A stretch of 16,088 nucleotides of DNA from Cryoendolithus antarcticus (taxonomy: Eukaryota > Ascomycota > Dothideomycetes > Cladosporiales > Cladosporiaceae), in contig NAJO01000133.1 in NCBI GenBank assembly GCA_002077065.1, forward strand, positions 1-16,088, read 5' to 3'. A program made the position numbers and the translations under genes. Every line of letters begins with the position of its first letter. Position 1 is the stretch's first letter. Positions 1 through 7,314 of the stretch are shown one piece after another. The notes under the pieces are model-generated. The model was not told the DNA's origin, did no database searches, and saw only the letters and a program-made list of their open reading frames with translations.

Positions 1-1
1 A

Positions 2-586
2 TATTATCGGACGTCAGGCGATCTCAAGATTGAGAAGCTTGAGAACAAGCAACTGAGAGAGTCTCTAGCCCTTGCCAAGCGTCAGAAGAAGCGGCAGAAG
101 CGCCTATTTGAGCAGCTGAGAGCTGACGAGCATTCTGCAACGTTGTTCCTAAGTCCATCCAAAGTTCAGAGGGCTAGAGATATTGCAGACAGTCGTGAGC
201 AAGAGAAGGAACAGATGCAGCAAGACAGACAAGACAGGGCTGCAGCCAGAGTGACGGCTAAGGCTCTCAAGGTTGCACAGTCTCAACAGGCTCGCGAGAC
301 TCGAACAGCAGCTCGAGCTGCAAGGCAGTCAGCAGAAGCTTCAAGGAAGGCTGCACTTAAGGAGGCACAAGAAGCCAAGAAAGCTCAGCAAGAGCTTGAA
401 AGACTGAACAGGCCAGCGGTAAGTCCTAGAGGAAGACCTCGGAAGCAGTCTGTGGCTGCCAAGCAGCAGACAGTTGAGGTAGTCTTGATGGAGCCTGAGA
501 GGGGGGTGAATCTACTGAGGACAACCAGGGGCCGGATTGTGAAGCCCACAGCAAGGGCCAGGGCCTCAAACCCGCGCAGTGGATAG
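2..586 (+). CDS. C-terminal part of a pogo/Fot1-like DDE transposase (5' partial)
   Basis: The frame is open from base 2 to the TAG at 584-586, so the gene enters from the left edge; the first in-frame ATG-like start is not the true start. The visible 194 residues hold the features of the tail of fungal Tc1/mariner-superfamily pogo (Fot1/Tan1) transposases: a charged LxxEKLENKQLRE helix, a KRQKKRQKR basic stretch, the family-typical FLSPSKVQRARD box (about residues 50-61), then a long Ala/Arg/Glu/Gln-rich coiled coil. Near the end come an AT-hook-like RGRPRK and a second basic TTRGRIVKPTARAR patch. The helix-turn-helix DNA-binding domains and the DDD catalytic domain would lie to the left of the window. 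Such enzymes cut and paste the element at TA sites. Whether this copy is intact cannot be judged from here. Confidence 0.85.
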   Translation, partial: YYRTSGDLKIEKLENKQLRESLALAKRQKKRQKRLFEQLRADEHSATLFLSPSKVQRARDIADSREQEKEQMQQDRQDRAAARVTAKALKVAQSQQARETRTAARAARQSAEASRKAALKEAQEAKKAQQELERLNRPAVSPRGRPRKQSVAAKQQTVEVVLMEPERGVNLLRTTRGRIVKPTARARASNPRSG

Positions 587-2033
587 ACTGATTCTAGAGT
601 TTTGACTGGCTATCACAACATGATAATAGACTTGGTATTGAGTGATCTAGAGCCTCAGAACAACTGCTCAATATCAATGCCAAGAGCGTGCACGCGCTGT
701 CTGCGTGCACGGACTGTCCGAGACTTCTACGGCACACACTAGACTAGCAGGCATCTCTTTCGTAAGTCTGGAAATACGATGGTCTGTTATACGATAGACT
801 TGCGGCTTTGCGTGGTGTCATTGCCAATGTTGGTGGCGAGTAGACCCAGTGTGAGAAACCTGCAATCATAGATGCCCGAGCTGCTAGACGACAGATTAGC
901 ACGGCGTCAATTTCGACGATGGTTGCTTAACTGTCTTGCCACACGCGTGGAACTGCAGCAAGATGGGACCGGTGATAAAGCGACGTTCAACGACCCGGGT
1001 ACTCGACTCCGCCAATACGGCGATGCGACGCAATGCTAGACATACAGCAGATACGTGAAGCGTGGTCTAGACGTGAGCATGTGTACCGACGGCGTGGCAG
1101 ACGGCAGGGTCATCGGCGATGTCCAGCAGGACCTTTGCATGAAGGATCAGGTCTTGAGATGCCCCCCTCAACTGATCGACGATCGCCACCGCGGAGACGG
1201 TCAACATGGCCGCTATAGAACTATAGCAACCATGCGATAGTATCTGCATACAGTCTTACAGACATCGACGATGCTATCGTGACTTGAGCGCCCCAGAATT
1301 CGGACAAACGCAGAACGCCATCCCTCATCTAACAGATCGCGATCAGAGTTCGTGGACGGAGTTGCGGGCGAAGGGTACAACACGTGGGCGAATGTGGAAT
1401 CGCTTTGGAGTCCCGTGGCAATTCTCGTTGCCGTCCCGACATCTAGTCTGATGCTTTCAGTGATAGCGAGACTCCTGGAAATGTGGTTTGTTGAAGATGA
1501 ACTTGAAAGTCCGGTCACCGGAGGTATCCACAGTAAATCAACTGCTGGAACAACGAATGGCAGCCTTTGTTGCTACTTGACCTCGTTGTAGAGAAACAGC
1601 TAGAGGGCAGTATTACTTGAGGACGTTATGATAGACTTGAGAGAAACAGAGTTCAGAGGTCTGCATCGCAAGTCCGGCTCGTGATAGAGGGTGGCTCGCC
1701 ACGTAGGAATGGACGTTGGTGATTTACTGCGGGATCATATGTCCATGTAATCTGCTGCTCGATGCATTCGGCTTGTGCAAATAGCAAAGTCTTCCCTGCC
1801 GTTGAGTGTCGATGCAGACTTACCTTCCACTATGGGTCGCGAAATTGGTTGCGTAGTAAAAAGGCGACTGGATTGCCTAGTTGGCGATCCTGCAGTGATC
1901 AGACGGTCGCACTCGCTGTCTCGGGCAGCGCGCCCGGGGACCCAGGCAGAGTGCTTATTGCTTTGATCTTCCCGTTCACCGCGTCCCAGCATACATGTAG
2001 TAGTGTGTATGCTTTCAAGAGATCGATCGTTGC
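587..2033. other. Long stretch without a recognisable gene
   Basis: This should start with the 3' untranslated part and terminal inverted repeat of the transposon that ends at 586, but I cannot locate the element boundary without its left end. Short open frames exist on both strands (for example 1352-1591 + and 1067-1249 -). None has a convincing ATG start, a family motif, or splice signals joining it to neighbours. One hairpin-forming inverted repeat lies at 688-710. It may contain decayed coding DNA that I cannot identify. Confidence 0.5.
688..710. repeat. Perfect 8-bp inverted repeat downstream of the transposase
   Basis: GTGCACGC at 688-695 is matched by its reverse complement GCGTGCAC at 703-710, with a 7-nt spacer. 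It lies about 100 bp beyond the transposase stop codon. It could belong to the subterminal or terminal region of the element, but only the right side is visible so this is not proven. Confidence 0.6.
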
Positions 2034-2975
2034 ATGCGCATGGCAATGGCCTGCTCCCAGGAGCAGCTGGCGAGCTGCCTCCGGAAAGCAGAGAACATCC
2101 TTGTAGTCATTGGCACAGACACGCCTTATCGTTCCACTCGTCACACGCCGACTCCTCTTGGTGGTCCTGTACATCGACTTGAGTTGTCAAACGTTCCCAT
2201 TATCATGGAAAAATCAGAGTTTGCACGTGACCCTAGGTCTGCCTGGATGTATTTCGAGCACCTACGCGACATAGCAAGACCACATGCCGGACATTACGCT
2301 TTAGCACGATTCGCTAGGTGCAAACCACGCATGCTGACCGTCACACAGACAGTCGACGGTATGGACCACGACACTATTGTTACTCCAGCACTTACTGATA
2401 GACTACCTACTGTTGGCAGAGTTGCTCTTCAAAGCCGGACACAACCCGTCGCGCTTAGCGGACTCCTCCGGCACAATCTTCACCACGAAGTGCTCAAACG
2501 ATCGGTGTCAATATTGGCACCGTGAACGAATCCTGTCTCTTCCTAAAGGACCGCTCGCTATACGAGATACGGACGAAGCACGTGGCGACGACCTCCTTCG
2601 CCTAGATTCAGGTGGTGTTTCGATCTGCCCACGCTGTTCACCGACCAATCCATCGCTACTTCATCCTGGTGTAAGCTCGTTCAACGAGTACTTGCCCGGA
2701 AGAGCCGAGAGAATGGTCAGGAAATGGCTCCAGTCGCCACGTACCAAGATCTGGTCATTTGCGTCGGAGACACGAAGGGGCCTCCACTGATGGAGGCACG
2801 GCGTAGAGGTGCCTGGGCAGCTTATATTGCTTCAAAGCCGAGCTATACGTTGGATTCTACACACGAGTGGAACATTACGAAGGACGCAGCCAGCGTCTTG
2901 CCTTGCTTGGTCAAGGCTGCACTCGCACATAGATTGCCTACTCAAAGTTTGAACCAACTGACACAGAGACAGTAA
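2034..2975 (+). pseudogene. Decayed SIR2-family (sirtuin) paralogue
   Basis: Three overlapping frames together trace a sirtuin from end to end. Frame 3 from ATG 2034 gives AENILVVIG (Rossmann strand), then after a scrambled stretch SEFARDPRSAW, HAGHYALARFA and TVTQTVDGM, matching the sirtuin NxGH and TQNxD motifs. Frame 1 (about 2400-2720) gives AGHNPSRL, SGTIFTTKCSNDRC and CPRCSPTNPSLLHPGVSSFNE, matching the catalytic-loop and zinc-ribbon region. Frame 3 again (2724-2975) gives DLVICVGDTKGPP, the region of the usual VVGTS motif, to a TAA at 2973-2975. Family knowledge: sirtuins are NAD-dependent protein deacylases. Here the GAG[IL]S NAD loop is destroyed, the catalytic His of the LHG motif is replaced (ADSSG), and at least two frameshifts separate the blocks. 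Introns could explain one frame change but not the lost motifs. It is diverged from the sirtuin at 3850-4734, so it is not a fresh copy. Confidence 0.75.
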
Positions 2976-3479
2976 ACACCGGGGGCTGCTGTCCCCTGGT
3001 CGTTTGGATCTCTGAGTAGTGTGCCGGAGCTCAGTCTGTGTCAGACATCGCAGCCAAGGCCTCGCGAGCTCGGTCGATCACCACTAAACTTGGCGACAAT
3101 CTCTCTCGTACAATTAGCTAAGCGTGTAACTTGTCTCGGGAGCATGTATCGGTGATCCCTGGTTCCAACAGTCTGGTTACCTTACCGATGATCTGCCATT
3201 GTCGCGAAACCTCACGACCGAACTCGGATGTTTGAGATATGGATTGTCCGTAGCAACGGCTTGGGACTTTGTTACGGGCCTGACCTTAACCAAGAACCTA
3301 CTGCTGGCTTCACTCATCATCTGTCAGACTGCAATATGCACTAAGCCGCCTTATCAACAAAAGTGGCCACGGAACCAGAGTCCCCGGAAGAGACCGGCGC
3401 TAACCGAGAAGACGCCGGCCTTGCGCATTCGGCAGCCGTAGACCCGCTTGTGCGAGTTTTCTTGGCAGACCGGGCCAGC

Positions 3480-3517
3480 TTCACGAGGTGTCAACATAGC
3501 GTAAGGCGCCTCGTGAA
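3480..3517. repeat. Inverted repeat, 9-bp arms
   Basis: TTCACGAGG at 3480-3488 and its exact reverse complement CCTCGTGAA at 3509-3517 flank a 20-nt spacer. It may be a remnant of a mobile-element end or a chance hairpin; no target-site duplication is evident. Confidence 0.55.
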
Positions 3518-3743
3518 CTATATCGTGTACTCGTGAGTAATGATAGGGTACGACGGTGACGGGGACGGTAGCAGTAATGGTGTCCGTAACGGTAGATAAA
3601 GATAGTAAGATGCAGCCTCTCCTTCCGTTGTGTACGTTGTACCCCGTGCTGTACACGTGACGGATATTGCTAGGACTTCCGAATGACCACCTAAGCGTTA
3701 GGCCTGAGATCCAAGTGTGCCCAGGCTGCAATGACAGCGCTGA

Positions 3744-3765
3744 CTTCGCTTTAGCTTCGCTTTAG
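3744..3765. repeat. Exact 11-bp tandem duplication
   Basis: CTTCGCTTTAG occurs twice back to back (3744-3754 and 3755-3765). It lies about 85 bp beyond the stop codon of the minus-strand sirtuin, so it could fall within its 3' untranslated region. It looks like a replication-slippage or excision-type footprint. Confidence 0.8.
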
Positions 3766-3849
3766 TATGGCGGTTGGAAAGACTTGGGAGACTGAAGGAC
3801 AATATCGCAAAGTTGCTCGCTTCAGGAAGTACATAATGTTCGTGTTTCC

Positions 3850-4734
3850 TCATACCTCAACGCTGAGAGCTGCGCCGATGATCGAAGGCAGACTCTCTGA
3901 TGCATCACCATTTACGAACCAACCATCTATATCAGACTCGAGGTCGTCCGCGAAAAAGTTGAAAAATGCAATGTCTGCACCCATGGCCTGCGCTTCTAAC
4001 ACAAATGGAATTTTGTCCGTGCCGACCACCAGCACGAGATCGACAGTCGATCCGAGGGTGAACCATTCACCGATATGACGCAAGGCTTCCGCTGGCAGCT
4101 TCTCACCGAACCAACAAATTCCAGGTCGCATCATCCCCAATCCACAACGGCACCGTGGTACGCTGTCTCTAGAGATATGCGGCAATAGGAGCTGAGAGTT
4201 CCAAGCGTCCCACGGTGTGATGGTCATGCCCGGGACCGTTGGTGCTTCGCTCATATTCTGTCCAGTGAAGGTACAGGTATCGTGAGAGCAACATATCGCG
4301 AATACGGATCCGTGCAGGTTCACTAGCTGGGTGTCCTCGTGACCTGCTTGTTGTAGAAGATCTGGCGATATTAGCACTGACTGTGGAGCAGTATCTCGTA
4401 ATCTCGGTGACACACTGTCTATATTTTGAGAAATTGTTAAGCATCCAGGTTTGGATCCAGCGAGTTTTGCTAATGCAATGTGACCGCGGTTCGGCGTAGC
4501 TATGCGTGCTACTTGCCGGAAGCGCTCGGTGCGGAACCATACTGGTATCGAGTCCCTATCAAACTCTGACTTCATCAGAGCCTGAGTCGTTTGGGGACCC
4601 CAAAACCCTGGATCGTCCCGGAATGTTGGCAAACCCGATGGGCGAGAAAGACCAGCTCCAACTATCACTAGTATGCGTTCAGCTGTGCGGATTGCTTCCA
4701 TAAGGGCAAGTGTTGCGTCTCTAGGCTCATCCAT
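3850..4734 (-). CDS. SIR2-family NAD-dependent protein deacylase (sirtuin), 294 aa
   Basis: Visible motifs, numbered from ATG 4734: ILVIVGAGLSRPSGLPTFRD (21-40, NAD-binding GAGxS and PTFR), NRGH (82-85), SQNID (102-106, usually TQNID), LHG with the catalytic His at 141, zinc-ligand candidates C149 and C154 then C195 and C197, RPGICWFGEKLP (203-214), and VVGTD (236-240, usually VVGTS). Length fits small single-domain sirtuins (roughly 250-310 aa). The first ATG is used because the longer frame upstream begins only at GTG. Known family role: removal of acyl groups from lysine using NAD, giving nicotinamide and O-acyl-ADP-ribose. Oddities: the second zinc pair is CxC instead of CxxC or CxxxxC, and the SIRT5-type Tyr-x-x-Arg acyl-pocket pair appears absent. 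It faces the APH-like gene head-to-head. Location in the cell cannot be read from the sequence; I see no clear targeting signal. Confidence 0.88.
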   Translation of the reverse strand: MDEPRDATLALMEAIRTAERILVIVGAGLSRPSGLPTFRDDPGFWGPQTTQALMKSEFDRDSIPVWFRTERFRQVARIATPNRGHIALAKLAGSKPGCLTISQNIDSVSPRLRDTAPQSVLISPDLLQQAGHEDTQLVNLHGSVFAICCSHDTCTFTGQNMSEAPTVPGMTITPWDAWNSQLLLPHISRDSVPRCRCGLGMMRPGICWFGEKLPAEALRHIGEWFTLGSTVDLVLVVGTDKIPFVLEAQAMGADIAFFNFFADDLESDIDGWFVNGDASESLPSIIGAALSVEV

Positions 4735-4893
4735 GTGTGTGTACTTCCTGCAAGAGATAGAACTGGGGACACGGGTCACTTACATGAGTGGGGAAGGACG
4801 TCTAAAGTCTTGGCCTGCGTATCATAGACGTAGGTAATCCATCACACCGACTACACGTGCTTCTCCGAACCATATGAACGTCGGAATTTGATA
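4735..4893. promoter_or_regulatory. Shared divergent promoter of the sirtuin and APH-like genes
   Basis: Only 159 bp separate the two divergent start codons, so both 5' untranslated regions and promoters must lie here or overlap coding sequence. A CACGTG palindrome (E-box type, the site of bHLH factors in fungi) is at 4854-4859, close to the kinase start. On the sirtuin strand a GTAAGT...TTGCAG pair spans 4783 down to 4748 (36 nt), unusually short for an intron. Its removal would create an in-frame ATG five codons upstream of the annotated start. The assignment as promoter is by position, not by a proven element. Confidence 0.5.
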
Positions 4894-5691
4894 ATGGCAG
4901 AGAGCAATCGGAATAACGACACAGATGATATTCCTTCTCGAACCGATGTAATCGAAGCATGCCGATCGCCAAGTCGTGAGGTCTTGAGCGCGGCTGACAC
5001 CGACCCTGAGGTCGTCAAACTGCGCGGTTTCGCTATCAAACACGGAAGCGTTGATATTTCGGAATTTTGTACGCAAAGAGAAGCCTACAGACTGGTAGAT
5101 TCTGGTATCTTAAAGATACCAAAGGTCTATGATTTCTTCCAGCAGGACGAGGAAGGGTTTCTGGTCATGGAATATGTGCCTGGACGAACAATGCCAACAC
5201 TGGACCCTAGGTCAATTGCGGCAGTCGCGGACGCACTCATACATCTGCATAGCTTCACTGGGTCAACACCAGGTCCTGTGTCTGGTGGCACATCTAAGGG
5301 ACTTCTCTAGGACAATGACGAACCGATAATTTTCACATCGAAATACCATCTCGAGGAACATCTAAATCGAAGGCTTTTCAACACCTCCTGCAGGATCGAT
5401 CTCAGTGATTGCAAATTGAGCTTTACGCACCTCGATCCTGTACCGCGCAACATTCGTTTCGCCCATGATGGGCGTGCATGCCTACTTGACTGGGGCTCGG
5501 CAGGCTACTACCCACAATGGCTGGAACGATGCGCACTTCGCTCGAACACTGGTAGAAATGGTACCGATACAGAGTTCTGCCGGCTCTTGGAGGAAGCCTT
5601 GCAGTCAGCTAATGTTGTGGATGACACCGAGCAGTTTTACATTTGCCAAATGTTGAATGTGGTTTACAACAGCATCCGGTATAGCTGGTGA
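4894..5691 (+). pseudogene. APH/choline-kinase-like phosphotransferase with one in-frame TAG
   Basis: One frame runs from ATG 4894 to TGA 5689-5691, 265 codons, broken only by a TAG at 5308-5310 (codon 139). Motifs: FLVMEYVPGRT (89-99, hinge between the two lobes, VMEY), ALIHLHS (114-120), then after the stop FTHLDPVPRNI (177-187, Brenner-type HxDxxxxN with D181 and N186) and ACLLDWGSAGYYP (195-207, metal-binding Asp 199). This is the fungal Phosphotransferase enzyme family (APH, Pfam PF01636), whose substrates are mostly unknown small molecules. The N-terminal lobe looks short. The stop lies in GLL*DNDE where, from memory of the family, GYLWSDE is usual, so TGG changed to TAG is the simplest history. 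Truncation at codon 139 would remove both catalytic motifs. A tidy acceptor-like TTCTCTAG ends at the same TAG, but an intron there would remove conserved GPV.GG residues, so I prefer a nonsense change. Partner gene: the divergent sirtuin. Confidence 0.8.
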
Positions 5692-5711
5692 GTTGCACAA
5701 GGCTCTGATAT

Positions 5712-5885
5712 ATGTCCTACTCCTCACCAAAGCAGGTCTCCGAAGCTAGGAGGGCAAAAGAAACGGTGGAGGCTCAACGTCTTCACAGCGATGGAAGAAA
5801 TGTCACCAATGTAGATCGTCGAGGGAGCTCAACAAGAATATCGGCTTTGGAAGATGTCGAACTTGCACACAGGGCATCCTGCTAA
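5712..5885 (+). CDS. Small ORF (57 aa), possible transposase-tail scrap
   Basis: ATG 5712 to TAA 5883-5885, starting 20 bp after the APH-like frame ends. The first part, SSPKQVSEARRAKETVEAQR, resembles the SPxKVxxARxxxxxxEAE box found in the C-terminal tails of pogo/Fot1 transposases, compare SPSKVQRARD at about 152-181. The rest has no recognisable feature and lacks the usual Lys/Arg/Ala-rich coiled coil. It may be a fragment of a transposon insertion or a chance ORF. Confidence 0.3.
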   Translation: MSYSSPKQVSEARRAKETVEAQRLHSDGRNVTNVDRRGSSTRISALEDVELAHRASC

Positions 5886-6076
5886 AAGTCTCGAGGTCTC
5901 GGTCTCATAGCTATGACGATTCGTCTACTACAGCCCTCATTCTTGACATAACATTATGGGGGCGGTACTACATCACAGCCGGACCAATGAATCGAGCGTG
6001 TAGAACAAAAGGATTGTAACATATAGCGGTGCAGCCCTGCCCTACTACTACGATGGAGTGAGCAAATCTGTATCTC

Positions 6077-6958
6077 CTACTCGTCCCCGCGGTCTTCAGA
6101 ATGCTCTCGCTCTTCATCGTCGTCTTCTTCATCATCGCTAGTACTAGCTCTCTTACGTGCGAGTTCCTCTCCTTGCTCAGCCGACACCTCGAGCGCTCTC
6201 CCTTGGGATATCCACTGGGCATGTAAAAGCCTTCTCTCGGGCATTCGATCTGCTAGCCCGACAGGGTCGACATTCAACGCCTGCAGATACTGCGCCGCTG
6301 TCGCTCGACGTGTGGGATCCCTAGCTAGTGTGAACAATCTCGCGATTTGCTCCTCACGCTCAATCTTCTTTGTCAATTTCTCCGATAAGATATTCCACAT
6401 GCGAAGCGCTCTCTGCCTTGTCGCTGGATTGTCCCACGTGCCTTGCTTAATAGGCCACGATACCCTTTCACGCAATGTGGAATACATGTACGGCAGGTTC
6501 GAATGGAGATGAAGCGCAGATTCTTGCGCAATGAGACCGAGTAGCTCAAGGCGGTGGAGAATGATGATACTGCGACGGTCAACAATGTACAGCATTTCAC
6601 GACAAATCGCAACTCACTCTCAGTATCTGCAGCCAATTCCACCGTCTGTAAAGTTGTATCGATCGAATCCCTCTGTTCTTAGCATAGAGTCGACTTCTCG
6701 GGGGGTGAAGTGTATTTGGGCTGGGAAGTCAAAATGGGTGATCTCGGAGGTGCTCTCGTGATAAGTCCTTGGTGCGATCTCATAGATCCCGTCCACATAT
6801 TCAGGATCAGTCTTCATGTTGAGCTGCACCGATTCGCCATGTGATAGTAGAAGGTATGTCGTGGTATGATTGTTACTTCCTTTGCTGTTTTCCAATTGAC
6901 CAGTATTATGAACAGTAACACGAATCGTGCGAACCGGCCTCAGGAAGGTGTCACCCAT
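6077..6958 (-). pseudogene. DUF7770 protein, two exons, one in-frame TGA
   Basis: Exon 1 runs from ATG 6958 to 6618, the intron is 6617-6570, and exon 2 runs from 6569 to the TAG at 6079-6077. Exon 1 encodes RTIRVTVHN, SNNHTTTYLLLSHGESVQLNM, FDFP and YNFTDGGIGCRY, which I recognise as the fungal DUF7770 domain (conserved NHW.iYLLL, vrLNM and GGxGCRyW). Splicing keeps frame and continues into LHRLELLGLIAQ, VSWPIKQGTW (compare the family's P-I-x-Q-G), an ExLTKKIEREEQ helix and a strongly acidic Asp/Glu tail. A TGA at 6622-6620 (codon 113) falls exactly where the family has Trp after GCRY, five bases before the donor. If it terminates, a 112-aa protein without the second half results. The first conserved Trp is also changed (NHT for NHW). 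Function of DUF7770 is unknown. Upstream (6959-7314) holds a cluster of inverted repeats. Confidence 0.75.
6570..6617 (-). other. Predicted 48-nt intron in the DUF7770 gene
   Basis: On the minus strand the interval begins GTGAGT and ends GTCGCAG, with a branch-like TTGAC about 10 nt before the acceptor. Removing it joins phase-2 exon ends (GA + T) and restores the reading frame of exon 2. Length and signals are typical of filamentous fungi. Confidence 0.7.
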
Positions 6959-7314
6959 AGCGTCATGCAGAAATTACGCCGAGCTTGCTTCTTATGAACA
7001 AACCTACAACTACTAGCACGTAAAACAATAATGCAAGTCCTGGGGTTAGGCTCCTTATAAGGAAAAAGCAGCTTCAATGCTGCCTAAGTCAGAGATCGCC
7101 TCTTTCTGACTTTGATGCATGAAGGCAACTATAAGCGGGCCGACGCCAGGCAGGTAGCGAAGGAGAGATTATAGTGGGAGATCAGCGTCGGAACGGTATG
7201 ACTCCGCTTGACTCCCTCCCGACATAGCTAGTCTTGTGCTCGCTACGTGAGCCTCTCTGCCAGAAGTTCGTACTTTGACGTTAACGTCTATCCCTGCATT
7301 GCGAGCCACCCTAG
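6959..7314. other. Intergenic region with palindrome cluster
   Basis: No gene seen. It should include the promoter of the minus-strand DUF7770 gene. Three short palindromes or hairpins lie in a row at 7053-7112, and a perfect 12-bp palindrome GACGTTAACGTC lies near 7276-7287. The stretch GACTCCGCTTGACTCCCTC near 7200 resembles the style of Fot1-type terminal repeats (read in reverse, GTCAAGCGGAGTC), but no partner copy was found in the window. Confidence 0.4.
7053..7112. repeat. Three adjacent short inverted repeats
   Basis: CCTTATAAGG (7053-7062) is a perfect 10-bp palindrome. GCAGC (7068-7072) pairs with GCTGC (7079-7083) over a 6-nt loop. AAGTCAGA (7086-7093) pairs with TCTGACTT (7105-7112) over an 11-nt loop. 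All lie 95-155 bp upstream of the DUF7770 start codon. Confidence 0.65.

Larger units (their letters stand above)
2976..3849. other. Intergenic spacer between the two sirtuin loci
   Basis: No gene recognised. Open frames here, such as 3354-3731 on the minus strand with its TVTDTITATVPVTV run, start at non-ATG codons and owe their length to a locally repetitive GGTGACGG/GGTAACGG-like stretch near 3550-3595. A 9-bp inverted repeat (3480-3517) and an 11-bp tandem duplication (3744-3765) are the only structured elements I see. The 3' ends of both sirtuin loci point into this spacer. Confidence 0.5.

Noticed and set aside
1067..1249. Minus-strand 60-codon ORF with an Ala/Val-rich helix-like part
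   Set aside because: Too short, no family motif, and stops crowd the frame on both sides; a competing minus frame overlaps it.
1352..1591. Plus-strand ORF with a hydrophobic stretch that could be a membrane segment
   Set aside because: It starts at GTG, is only 79 codons, and no upstream exon or splice site connects it to an ATG.
3354..3731. Minus-strand ORF with a TVTDTITATVPVTV run resembling Thr/Ser-rich cell-wall proteins
   Set aside because: It begins at TTG, has no signal peptide, and the run comes from a short repetitive DNA stretch; the rest of the frame is not protein-like.
3767..4078. Plus-strand ORF of 103 codons
   Set aside because: It lies antisense over the C-terminal half of the sirtuin gene, has no motif, and is explained as a shadow of that coding sequence.
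5270..5310. Intron ending at the TTCTCTAG that contains the kinase stop codon
   Set aside because: The acceptor is good, but every in-phase donor would delete residues aligned with the conserved GPV.GG...GLL segment; a nonsense change explains the site more simply.
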